64,000 bases of DNA. Source: Paguma larvata. Taxonomy: Eukaryota > Chordata > Mammalia > Carnivora > Viverridae. The DNA lies in NCBI GenBank assembly GCA_030068075.1, contig CM057829.1:81279132-81343131 (forward strand), read 5' to 3'. The notes under the pieces are model-generated. The model did no database searches, was not told where the DNA came from, and saw only the letters and a program-made list of their open reading frames with translations. The stretch's first letter is position 1. Every line of letters begins with the position of its first letter. Below, piece after piece: positions 1-11,110 of the stretch. The position numbers were made by a program, and so were the translations under genes.

Positions 1-3000
1 AAATGAGTTGAACTAAGTAGTTTGATTAGACCTAAATAGTTTAGTCTTAATTTCCTGCCATCATGGGGAATTAGACATTAAGGCAAATGAGTGAATTTAG
101 TTTTCATTTGATTTCTGTGGAAATTACACATTCCGTGGAAATACATACTTGTGGATGAGATCTCTCATCCATAGACCCAACTGGGAGCTGAGGTTTATGT
201 GAACTTGCTCTCATCTTTCAGTCACACCTGATTTCCAACTATGGCATACTGACTAGAGACACTGAGTGTATGCAGATAAATCTATTTAAAACTGGAATGC
301 CATATGGGGAAGAAGGAGAAAGGAAAACATTCTTAGAAGGGTGATGTAGCATTCTGTGGCATGGCTCACAGTGGTGTGAAAGGAACACCATATGCCATAT
401 GCTGACTGTTAACCATTTCGTTAATTAACGTGCAACAAGAAGTAAAAGTCACCTCTGTCACTCAATAATATGGGCAGGAAACTCGTACAGTGCTATGTTT
501 GTTAAGTGACCAGTTTGCCTTTCACAAATAATACCTAGGGTTGACCATTACACTAGACCTAAATCTTTAAATTATCACAGTCTTAATGATGTATCTAACT
601 TTTCAGGCTTATTTACACAAACCAAAACATGAAAACTCAAAGCTTTCATCAAAATGGCCGCTTCTGGACCCCATGAACCAATGGGTAGAATTTGATACGT
701 TTTTCTTCTTAAGTGAGTTTTCTCAAGTTGGTGGTGAGGGGGAGTTGTTTTGGTTTTCTCTTTTGCTTTTGTTTTTCTCAGTGAGCTGACTTTGGACCTA
801 AAGTCTGGCTACAGACTGTTTGAGGTTCTCATCAACTAAGCCATCTGCTCCAGCAAGCACCATACACATATACAGCTGATAGACCTCTTTGTGCTCTGTT
901 TCTATTTCCACATATCAGATATGAGTGAAATTTTATTCTCTAATTTGTTTATTGTTCATTTTCTTTGTGGGGCTTACCAAAAAAATTGCCATATGAATCT
1001 CATCAAACAATATGTAACAATCAGACGGTCATGAAATTTATAAGACTTCTTTGGAATCTAGCTAATAGATAGTATTAATTTGTTTTTTTTTTTTTTAGTT
1101 TTAAATTCGATTTCACTTTAGTTTCTTTAACAATACATATGATATTATAGGCATGTAAACTTTCAGGTAAAATCTAGTCACCTCTACAATGTCTAATCTG
1201 ATTAGTGTAGATTTGAAATCTACATATTATTTCCTATTATTCCATTCGTATAGCACATTTGAGGGTTTTAAATTTTGTTAAGACTGAGAATCATGATAGA
1301 CACTGATTTTTTACTCCTTTCCAGGAAAGCAGTAATTTTCTGGCATGCGGAAGAATTTTAGAGCAAGAATACTTTCTGTGTTCTATAATGGAAAAACTTG
1401 AACTCATGCTGGTTAATCACTTTTATTTTGTCTCTACTCGCTGTCTTTAGCACAGATGATCTTAAATTTTCTCCTTAAGTTTCTTCAAGGTTGTCATACG
1501 GCATTCTGTCTAAAATCTTCCTTTCTGTTTACCAAGTTGGGATGTTACTTTTTTTTTCCTGCAAAAGTTAAAATTATGGTTTTATTGACTGTGAGTTGAG
1601 GAAGTTTATATTTTCCTTTTTTTTTTTTTTCCTGAGGACAACAATTGATCAGAGAAGCACAAAATGATGTTCTAGCTCTTTTTGTCCTGATTGCCCAAAT
1701 GGGCAATTTCTGTAATCTTAGACTTTGGCTCTCTGTACTATTGATTGTTTCAAAATGACTGTTGGATAGGAGTTGCAACATAGGTCAATGTAGAACTATT
1801 TCTTAACCTGAATTTAGCAATCTTGTTTTGAGTTTGGCAGTGGAATTGAAAGACATCCCGGCCTCCCCGAGAAGGTATGGCTTACAAATGGTTATTTTGT
1901 TCTAGCAAAGGTAGATAACATTTTTATGAAGTTGCAAGAGAGCAAAGTTAAATGTGTTGAATTGGAAATGATTCTAAATGCTAAGCTGCATTACTGAAAA
2001 GAAACCAGCAGACCAAAATTGCTTATCATTTTTTTATATTTATAAATTCTTTTGTGCAACTGATTTACTGTGGCTTTTGCTATTTATGCTCATTCAGTTT
2101 CTAAGTGTCTGGAACTTGGAATGGGGCTGATGAGTCACATTAAGCGTTCTCATACTCTGGGACAGCAAAGATGTAACAGCACACTTAATTGCACTCATTT
2201 AACCATTAAGCCTTGTTTCCAAGGGCTCTGCCAGTTGTCAGGTGCACTATATTACAGTCCCACATGGCATGTGACATATTTGGTACTTGCTGCATCTGGT
2301 TAGAGCCCTCCAGTAAATGCTGGTATCTAAGCTAGTGAAAGAGTCCAGGTGTAGGACAATGATGCTCAAGTGAATGATGGTGAAGCACTAGAAAAATAAC
2401 CCTAGAGAATATTTCATATCTGAGGAGATAGGACAACACTTTTTCATCTTAAAATGATCACAGTCATATTACAGAGTCGTATTGTTTATTTTAAGAAATG
2501 TGAGCATTGGCCATTTTTCAAAAGACTATATTTATAGTTACTGAACATAAAGGATTCTGTTAATTTCACAAATTTCAATGTAAATATTTCTATCCAGACT
2601 CAGTGCTGGGTTAATGAATTAGTGGACTTAAATCACTGAGGTTTCACTAGAACGTGAAGATTTCTCAATTCGTACTTCTTCCTTCCTCTCTCTGATGAGA
2701 AGACTATTTGGTATATGCCAATGATCACTAAAACTTCACAGGTTGCTTTTCGCCTTTAAACCGATAGCTACAGCTTTTGTAAGCAAACTAAAATAAAACA
2801 AAGTATAGTAGACTGAAAAGATGTGTCTCTTTATTTCTCCTCTCCACATATCATTTTATTCAGAGGAATCTCTGTTATCCCAGCACAATCTAAATTATTA
2901 AAGTACTTAGTGAAAAGAAATTCATGTACATGATAGACTGGTTAAAAGGCTGTGCAGTTTCTAGTTCATCTTTTTTTACACGTTCAAGTGACTTTAAGAA

Positions 3001-4560
3001 GACAATCAGATCAGGTGGGGAATGGGAAAAAATGAGCTTCATATTGTTTCGAGGAAAGATTGGGGTAAATACAGTGCTGTTGGCAGCCAGCTGTTTTCCA
3101 TCTTCATCAAGGAGAGAGCAGCAGAAAAGGCTTCAGTTGCAAAGGGAGGAATTGAAGTTAATTATAACACAACTGCAAAAGTAATATGCAAGAAACAGCA
3201 ACTGGAGGAAATCTTGGAATTCACTTTTTTCCCCTGAAAAAAAATCATTCTCTCGCGTCATTTTAATATTTCATATCAATAGAATCTATCAGAGAGTAAG
3301 CGTATTAATATAACCTTAAGCCAACTTTGTGATGGAGTTGATGGAAACTGGATAATTTATTAATGATATAGAGTAAAATACAATGCCCTTTAGAGAGATT
3401 ACTCTGGTTTGGGATGGCACCTCTATCATGTAGGCAAAAAATAGTTTTAGTGAAAATTATTTTCGACTCTCCATTAAAGGGTAATATTTTCAAGTGGCTT
3501 TAGAATCTATAAGCAAAAATATATATAGTCCATGTTCATTATTATTAGAATCTATATTTAAATTTAACTTATTTCAAAGATGTCAGAATAGTTAAAATCA
3601 CAATGCTTTAGCAATTTAATTAAGCATTGCACTAGCACACCCAAAATACTGGCAGGTGTCATATATGCATGTGTGTATGTGGGTTGTAATATGGAGATGG
3701 GATTCTCACAAATACATCACTCTAAGTCGTTATAATAGCCAGGCCCTTTTAATATTATAATGTTCTCAGGTTGGGTTTAATCAAGCTATAAAATAATCTA
3801 TAACCACAATATATAATAATGCTTGTTCTCTCTCCTTTGTCTCTTTATCCCAAATCTTCCTTCCCTTCCTTCCCTGTGTCTTTCAGATTAAACAAATCTG
3901 ATAATACATTTAGTCTAAGTTATCCACTGTAGTAGATGGCGAGAATACAGAGATGGTAAAATTCAGTTTAACCCCCAAGAGCTCATAGCCCGATGGGGGA
4001 AATGGGCTTATTATGGACTGCAGTAAAGATACATGCTATAAGCTTCAGAAGCCTAGTATACTCTGGATTATCCAAAATGGGCAAATAGCACAGACTAGAG
4101 ATAGAAAGTATCATTTTCTGACTTGAGTCTCTAGTGAGGAGCTATGTCGGGGATACGGATTTGGAGGCAAGAAAACACACTTCATGGTTAGCTTAGAAGC
4201 TGACTTAGCCAGTCTCAACTAGCACCAGGTTTCTGGAGAAGAGAAACTCAGGTGTCACTGGGAACCCAGTGAAAGAGAGACTAGAGAGAAGATGAAGGTT
4301 TAGAAGTGAGGTGTGTAGATCTTTTAGGAAATGTACTTACAGGAACTCCCACTTTTCGTTTTATAAAACTCCAGTAGCAGGAACCTTTTGTTGTGTAAAA
4401 ATGGAAATATTTTCTCCTCAAATTCCTTTTCTCTTATAAAAGCAGTGTATGTTCACTATGAACATAACATATTAGCAATCATATTAAATCAAAAGGCCTA
4501 ATAAAAGACAAATTTGCCACCACTCTGTAGCACATGTGAATTTATACACACACGCACGCA
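1..4560. other. AT-rich unique sequence, no gene seen
   Basis: The interval is AT-rich with short homopolymer T runs near 1082-1096 and 1618-1631. The only open frames are under 90 codons, have no recognisable domain and no splice-linked partners. No young SINE or LINE copy was recognised here. The part at about 2060-2330 is less AT-rich and repeat-free and is discussed as a possible conserved non-coding element. Confidence 0.6.
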
Positions 4561-4572
4561 CACACAAATCTA

Positions 4573-5735
4573 TTTTTAAAAATTTGCATTTATTTATTTT
4601 AAATTTGAGTGTAGTTGAGACAATATTACATTAGTTGCAGACGCACAACATAGTGATTAGACCTCTCTATATGTTCTGCTATGCTCGCCACAAGCATAGC
4701 TGCCATCTGTTACCATATACTATTGCAATACCATTGACTATACCCCCCATGCAGAACTTTTTATTCCTGTGAGTTATTCATTCCACTAACTGGAAAAGCC
4801 TGCACCTCCCACTCCCTTTCACCCGTTTTGCCCATGTCCCCTGAATCTCTTTCCCTCTGGCAACTATCAGTTTGTTCTTTGTATTTATAGATCTGACTAT
4901 GCTTTTGTTTCTGTTTATTCACTTGTTTTTTAGATTCTACATGTAAGTGAAATTATATGGCTTTTGTCTTTCTCTCTCTGATTTATTTCACTTAGCACGA
5001 TACTCTTTAATTTTATCTGTGTTACCTCAAGTGGCAAGATCTCGACCTTTTCTATGGCTGAGAAACATTCTATTGTATCTATCTATGTATCTATCTATCA
5101 TCTATCTATCTATCTAGTACACTAGTAATAGTAATAGTACACTACTATTGATGGACATTTGGGTTGCTTCTATGTCTTTGCTATTGTAAATAAGGCTACA
5201 ATAAATATAGGGGCATATACATCTTTTTGCATCAGTGATTTCATTTTCTTTGGGTAATACGCAGTAGTGAAATTACTGGGGCATATGGTATTGATATTTT
5301 TTTCTTAATTTTTTGAGGAACTGCTATACCGTTTTCCCAAGTAGCTGTGCCAGTGTGCATTCTCAGCATAGTGCACTAGGGTCCTTTTTCCTCCACATCC
5401 TCACCAACACTTGTTATTTCTTGCCTTTTTGATTCTAGCCATTCTAACAGGTGTACGGTGATATCTCATTGTGGTTTTGATTTTCATTTCCCAGCTGATT
5501 AGTGACGTTGAGTGTCTTTTTATGTGTCTGTTTGTCATTTGTATGTCTTCCTTGGAATGCTACTGAATGGGAGAAAATATTTACACATGATATAATCAAT
5601 GAGGTTAATATCAAAAATATATAAAGAACTTCTGCAACTCAACACACAGACACACAGACACACAATTCAGTTAAAAATTGTCACAGGACTTGAATAGACA
5701 TTTTTCCGAAGAAGACATACAGATAGCAAATAGAA
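4573..5735 (-). mobile_element. LINE-1 3' part with 5' inversion (twin-primed insertion)
   Basis: From about 4573 to 5550 the plus strand reads as the antisense of an L1 3' UTR and ORF2 C-terminal region: the familiar antisense phrases for the 'caccaacacttgttatttct' and 'atggacatttgggttgcttc' parts are present. From about 5559 to 5735 the direction flips and the plus strand reads L1 sense sequence (tgggagaaaatattta, then gacttgaatagacattt and gaagacatacagatagcaaa). The L1 is therefore on the minus strand with its 5' end inverted. The outer end of the inverted piece and the start of the sense piece overlap by about 23 bases in L1 coordinates, which is what twin priming leaves. Both ORFs are dead. 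Family is an older L1; exact subfamily is not determined. Confidence 0.85.
5076..5116. repeat. (TCTA)n microsatellite inside L1
   Basis: Runs of TCTA/TGTA units interrupt the antisense L1 3' region. It probably grew from a short A/T-rich L1 stretch. Confidence 0.85.
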
Positions 5736-5737
5736 AC

Positions 5738-5921
5738 CATTCCATTTTTTATCTTCCTGAGTCCCTATAGATTTTTTCTTGATGGTTTTGAACAGGGTTT
5801 TGCTTGTCCTTGAGATACTGCTAGACAGAAAGTTATTCCATAGCTTCTCTCTGTCCTCTTGTACTTGACGAAAGCACACAACCCTCATGAGACTTTCTAA
5901 GAGATTTTGCTGCTAGCAACA
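5738..5921 (-). repeat. Inverted-repeat arm A (unclassified interspersed repeat)
   Basis: The reverse complement of this segment matches 7970-8145 over about 175-180 bases at roughly 85% by eye, with a 6-base gap. Shared blocks include gttgctagcagcaaaatctc, tctagcag, tcaaggacaagcaaaac and agggactcaggaaga. It abuts the 5' end of the inverted L1 piece at 5735. I do not recognise the family; it could be part of an endogenous LTR element or an old DNA transposon. Confidence 0.75.
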
Positions 5922-7149
5922 ATGGGCAAGAGAAACATTAAATGCAAAGGGAAAGTTTAAAATCGTCAAGAAATCTAACTCTGCAAAAGTGGTTTGTGTT
6001 CTTCTAACTTGCTCTATGACTTTGGGCATGGTATTCATTTAGCCATGTCTTTAAAAAAAAAAAAAAAGAATATGAAACAGTATTTCCAAGTCCCTCATTT
6101 TATTTATTGGATTATTGGATAAATTAAGTACCAAGTTTTATTTATTCAAAAAAAAAAAAAAAAAAAAAAGGAAAATAGCTCTTGTTGAGGCCCTAACCTG
6201 GCTCTTCTGGGAAGCTTTTATTGCCAGGATTTAGTGTTCTTGCGTTCTTTCGCAGGACGTGGCAAAACTTTGTGATATTTGTCATTCCATTTGTTGACAA
6301 GTTGATGTAGTTTCTCTAGCTGGCTGGACAAATACCTCTATTCACTTTTTATACGTCCAGACTGGAGATGTATTCTGAGGAAAATGTTCTTTGCAGAAAG
6401 AGGAAATCCATTTTTTTCTTTGTGTTTGGTTAATCACATAGTAACATCTTTATTCCCCAAAGTCACCAATGATGCTCTCTGATCCAGGAAGCTTGGCTCC
6501 CCTCTAGGTCCTGTCACTTTCCTTGTCTCACTTGGAAACTTATAGGTGAAAAAGGAAACAGAATGAGACCAAATCCTGAAAAAAATGCTAATGATGTGTT
6601 ATTAAATAGAAAAAGACCAAAGTCTGTGTGAAAAAAAGAAGGGAGGAAATGTTCAACTCGTGGCATTAGAGAAAAAGAGGGGAGAATCTCTGGTGATGGT
6701 AAATCATTTATAAATAGAGAATGTGAGAGGTAAGAACTACCTTAATCCTTAACCATATGTTATTTAGAAGTCCCATTTTCAAGAATTGTACAATGAAAAT
6801 GAAATCATAGTTAATGCATAATATTTCATTTTCTACTTCATATTCTACTTTGAAACCATTGAAAGATTAAATTTATTTCACAAATAAGGAATCTGAGACC
6901 AGCCCTCAGAGACTTATTCTTTCTACTGAGGAGTATACTTTCCTTACAACTAGATGATGGCCCACTGGCTTCCATTTGGCAGAAGTTTATATTCTATTAC
7001 CAGAATCAATAACTTCTCTGAATGGAGGTCACAAAATTATTTCTCGACTGAAGAAATACCATGGTCTTGTCTGAAATATCAGCCTATTCGCTATTTTTTG
7101 TCATAATTATTTTGTTATAAGTAGAAGGACAACATGATTTATTAAAATA
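5922..7149. other. Unique sequence with two poly(A) runs
   Basis: No gene is seen. There are A-runs at about 6052-6067 and 6148-6169, the latter about 22 A. Neither sits at the end of a retroelement I can recognise on the plus strand. Confidence 0.5.
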
Positions 7150-7345
7150 ATCAGAGATTCAACTCCCAGTTTTACCATTTTCTGCCTCTGAGATTATAGA
7201 AAAATTATTCTGCCTGTTTGAGCTTCAGTTTCTTTACTATAAAATGAAATAATAAAATACATACCTTAAAAGATGATTTTGAAGATTACATTTAATATAC
7301 ATAAAATCCTTAACACAGCACCTAAAATCTGGCAATAAATATGAC
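7150..7345 (+). mobile_element. MIR SINE relic
   Basis: The order of blocks follows the MIR consensus: a 'caactcccagttttaccatt' part, a 'cctgtttgagcttcagtttc' core, then 'tataaaatgaaataataaaa', 'tttgaagattacatttaata' and a 'taacacagcacc' end. It is heavily diverged, as expected for this ancient tRNA-derived SINE. Confidence 0.75.
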
Positions 7346-7969
7346 ACAGTATCATTCAACTAGTTTCCAGTGGAAGAATTTTACTTTTTTTAACTTTCCA
7401 TGTTAAAATGCAAACATTAACTGTATGCCAATGATAAAAGAAATAATAAATATAATCTATTTACATCTTATCCTGAATGTGTCTGTGAAAGTCCTTTTCT
7501 AAGGTCCTTATTTAATCATAGGGCTGTGAAATAATAGGATACCTAAAAATTAACCCTTGATGCCAGATATATTGAGAAAGACGTTTACCCTGGATTCAGA
7601 CCTGTTGACATTCCCAAAGGGCTGATTGGAGGATGTTGAGTTTAGGGAGGACAAAATACTGGAGAAGGGACGAAGTGGAGGTCAAAACTTTCTGATATTC
7701 TATGTGACTTAAATCTCACCATACAACATAATCCCAGGGTTTCCTTAATAACTATGACAGTGGATTGGAAAACACGTACCATGAGAATAGAGAGCTAACC
7801 TAATAACTTTAATTTTTGTGGGAGTGAATAAAGAAAAAGGTGAGTACAAAACTGATGGAAAAACAAAAATTAACTGGGACTAGCCTTAAACATGTCATAC
7901 ACACACTGTGGGTTATGAAATAAAAATTCAGTACCAAAGTCTCCTCATGTCATAAAATTATTTCATGAG

Positions 7970-8145
7970 TGTTGCTAGCAGCAAAATCTCTTAGAAAGTC
8001 TCACGAGGGTTGTGTGCTTTCCAAGAGGACACGAAAAGGCGATGAAACAACTTTGTGTCTAGCAGTGGCTCAAGGACAAGCAAAACTCTGGTCAAAACCA
8101 TCAAGGCAAATTTTTAGGGACTCAGGAAGACCAAAAGGAATGCTG
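7970..8145 (+). repeat. Inverted-repeat arm B (unclassified interspersed repeat)
   Basis: This is the partner of 5738-5921 in opposite orientation, about 2 kb away. It gives an open frame of 88 codons that runs on into the neighbouring LTR, but the matching frame in arm A is broken, so coding is not supported. The right end passes directly into a MaLR-like LTR fragment, which may mean that the unknown repeat and the LTR belong to one older composite element. Confidence 0.75.
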
Positions 8146-8355
8146 CATCCTCACACGACTTCACATTTCTCTATGTGTGAACACAGAGAGGTCTGTAGTG
8201 TTCATTCCTTTTCTTATAGGGCATCAGTTCTATAGGATTAAGGTCCCACCCTTATGACTTCATTTAACCTTGATTACTTCCATAGAGGTCATATCTCCAA
8301 ATACAGCCACACCGGGGATTAGGGTTTCCATATATGAATATGGGGTAGAAACAAA
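8146..8355 (-). mobile_element. MaLR-like LTR fragment
   Basis: Read on the minus strand the order is: 'ccctaatccccggtgtggct', 'gtatttggagatatgacctc', 'aggttaaatgaagtcata', 'gggtgggaccttaatcc', 'ctataagaaaaggaatg', then a 'cacacatagagaaatgtg' part. The same order is present at 45470-45670 on the plus strand, so the two copies support each other. These LTRs belong to the non-autonomous ERVL-MaLR group. Confidence 0.7.
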
Positions 8356-8599
8356 CATAACATTTCCATTTTCCATGACATTAACTTTAAGTAAGTATAT
8401 TAATTTGGCTTCCCCTGAAAGTAGAGCCTGAGAAAAACACTTGGGAGATTTCCCTGGGAGATAAGTACTGAGATAAGAAATTGTGAGATGATTTCAGGAA
8501 ACAGGAGTGCAATTTTGGAAAGAGTGAAGCAGAAAATGTCAAAGAAAAAGTGCACGAAGATGCTACCTTAGTAGCCACCCAGGCACCCCATGCACATTG

Positions 8600-9385
8600 T
8601 TTGATTTTATATCCGAAACCTTACTGAATTCACATATTAGTTCTAGCAATTTTTTTGGTTGAATCTTTCAGGATTTCTACATAGAGTATCATGCCATCTG
8701 CAAATAGTGAAAATTTGACTTCTTCTTTGCAGATTTGTATGCTCTCTACTTCCTTTTGTTGTCTGATTGCTGAGGTGAAAACTTCCAATAAATATGTTAT
8801 GTAAAAATAGAACTACCCTACTATCCAGCCATTGCACTATTAGTTATTTACCCAAAGGATACAAAAATGCAGATTCAAAGGGGTACATGCACCACAATGT
8901 TTATAGCAGCATTATAAATAATAACCAAACTATGGAAGAGCCCAAATAGCCATTGATTGAGGATAAAGAAGATGTGGTGTATATACACACATGGAATATT
9001 ACTCGGTCATCAAAAAGAATGAAATCTTGCCATTTGTAATGATGTGGATAGAACTAGAATGTATTATGCTGAGCAAAATAAGTCTGTCAGAGAAAGACAG
9101 ATACCATATGATTTCATTCTGATGTGGAACTTAAGAAACAAAACAGATGAACACATGGGAAGGGAGGGAAAGAGAAGAGAGGGAAACAAACTGCAAGAGA
9201 TTCTTAATGATAGAGAACAGACTGAGCACTGACAGAGGGAGGCGAGTGGGAGGGGGCTAGATGGATCCTGGGTATTAAAAAGGCACTTGTTGTGATGAGC
9301 ACTGGGTGTTGTGTGTAAGTGATGAATCACTGAACTCCACTCCTGAAACCAATATTGCACTATATGTTAGCTAACTAAAATTAAA
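8600..9385 (+). mobile_element. Felid LINE-1 3' end with 5' inversion
   Basis: 8600-8793 reads as the antisense of the L1 reverse-transcriptase region (atagagtatcatgccatctg, caaatagtgaaaatttgact). From about 8797 the sense strand resumes much further downstream, at the ORF2 C-terminal part (agaactaccctactatccag, tatttacccaaaggatacaa) and runs through the felid 3' UTR (ggcacttgttgtgatgagca, ctgggtgttg) to the tail. The inverted piece and the sense piece are about 1.5 kb apart in L1 coordinates, so this is twin priming with loss of the part between. It cannot code for active protein. Confidence 0.88.
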
Positions 9386-9424
9386 AAAAGAAAGAAAGAA
9401 AGAAAGAAAGAAGAAAGAAAGAAA
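9383..9424 (+). repeat. (GAAA)n tail of L1
   Basis: A tetranucleotide run immediately follows the L1 3' UTR, and is likely the evolved poly(A) tail of that insertion. It is a candidate polymorphic marker. Confidence 0.9.
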
Positions 9425-10506
9425 AGAAGGCTCTTGCACACTAGTCAAGCACACCCCCTTCAAGTAGAGAAGACCTTGGCACAGAAAGAGGAAAGATATG
9501 CCATCTGAGCTGAAGATGCAATGCTTGCAGCCAACACAGTTGAGCTGGAGTTGCCACCTATAATGCAGCTGATGTCAGAGGTGGGCCAAGAAAATGGAGC
9601 GCACACACGAGAGGTATGAGTCTTTACTTACATACAAATGAGCAAAAATTAAACTGGCCTATACGAAGCTCCATATTAACTCCGATGCAAGAGTACAGTT
9701 AATAGTCACATTGTCCTTTGAAATTAGAGGAATAGTTTTGCATGAGAACTGGCGGTAGTATAGAAAAGGAAAGACTGGATGTGAATTTCAGTTATCTATT
9801 ATTGCATACTGACTTAAAAGAACAACTGTGCTATTATTTCTCATGGTTCTGAAGTACTAGACTCGGTTGGATGGTCTTCTGCCCTTCCTGATGTTTTCGA
9901 GGGCTTCAGTCTTTCAAGGGCTACATGGAGCTGTAGTGGTTCAAGATGGCTCTCACCTGAAGAGCAGTTGACATTGGCTGTCAATTAGAAGGTTGTTTGG
10001 AGCTTTTGGCCAGAGCACATATACACAGCCCCTCCCGGTGGCTTGGGCTTCTCATTGCAATCCATTCGGGTTTTAACAAGTGTCCTGAAAGAAAGGAATC
10101 TGAAACTCTCAGACTTTCATAATGCTTGCTTACACTCAGAAGTCTTTGAATAGTGCTTCTTTGTGTTATATTGTTCAAAACAGTCACAGGATCAGCCTGC
10201 ATTCAAATAGTCCATAAACTTTACCTTTTGCTGGGTGGAGAGGAGCCTGCCTGCAAAAGAAGAATGTAATTATTCACAACCATTTTTCTGCCGTATCTAG
10301 CATACTAGGGTAACAGGGCCTGCGTGTTTTCGTGACAATTAAATACTAAACAATTCTTTTTCAAGGTTTTACTATTTGGTCAATGCTGTGCTTAATCATC
10401 TTTTTATAGTAGATGCTGTAGAGGAGGACCAAAATCCTCTCCTACACTGATTAAGGGCAAGTAGGAAGTATTCTAATAAGATTTTTCAAAATATGCTATT
10501 ATTATC
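9425..10506. other. Mostly unique; possible old repeat at 9790-9960
   Basis: No gene is seen. The part at about 9790-9960 begins like the widespread old-repeat phrase 'gttatctattattgcatac' followed by 'tctcatggttctgaa' and ends with 'caagatggctctcacctga'. That layout is typical of an ancient mammalian interspersed repeat, but I cannot name the family with confidence. Confidence 0.4.
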
Positions 10507-10650
10507 TACATTAGAATCCTCAGCATGCTTTTTAAACGATACGGATTTTTAGACATAACACACCTGATGGGTCATGGCCTTTAGGATTGTCCAAGAAATC
10601 AGCATTTTCAGTAATGCACACTAGGAATCTATGATAAAGAACTACTGCTA
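10507..10650 (+). mobile_element. MER5-like hAT (Charlie) MITE relic
   Basis: The order 'tagaatcctcagcatgcttt', 'taaacgatacggatttttag', 'caagaaatcagcattttcag', 'taatgcacactagg' and 'aagaactactg' tracks the MER5A consensus from the first third to its 3' terminal repeat. The copy is very diverged and no clear 8-base duplication is visible. Confidence 0.5.
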
Positions 10651-10689
10651 GAAAGATAGATTCTATGTCTTCCATCTAGAATAAGGGAA

Positions 10690-11110
10690 GACCACTGGGG
10701 CATGATAGCTGTTCTGTACACTAAAATCTTGGATAAACATTTTAGGTAGCACGGAATGAGAAGCATGTGTGAAGTTCTAGAAACTAGGCAAGGAACAGTG
10801 TTTTCCTGGAAGCAAGTGCGTCAGTCCACAGGACAATCAGGAGGAATGGGATTATGGCGTGACTAGATTAACCAGTCTAACATCTAGAAGAAGACAGATT
10901 TGTGAAAGATTTGAATATCATACTAAGCAACAAGCTTCATGTCGAAGGTAAAGGGTAGTCATTGCAAGGTTTTAACAGGAAGTGTCATATTGAGATGTAT
11001 GATTTACAAAGGTTATTGTGTCTACAGTTTCAGCAGACAGTTTAGAGACAGAGATCTGGTTAAAGAGAAAGACAGTAGAGAATATAACTGATGATGGCCT
11101 AAAATAAGGT
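10690..11110 (+). mobile_element. Ancient mammalian interspersed repeat, unnamed
   Basis: The run of phrases (aggaatgggattatggcgtg, tcattgcaaggttttaacag, gaagtgtcatattgagatgt, gatttacaaaggttattgtg) follows a well-known but old human-type repeat that describes 'gaagccattggagggtttt ... gtgacatgatctgattt'. The same element's upstream part seems present at 19087 and 24995. I do not assign a class. Confidence 0.45.

Noticed and set aside
8570..9440. Possible target duplication tgcaca around the felid L1
   Set aside because: Only six to nine bases match with mismatches; too short to claim.
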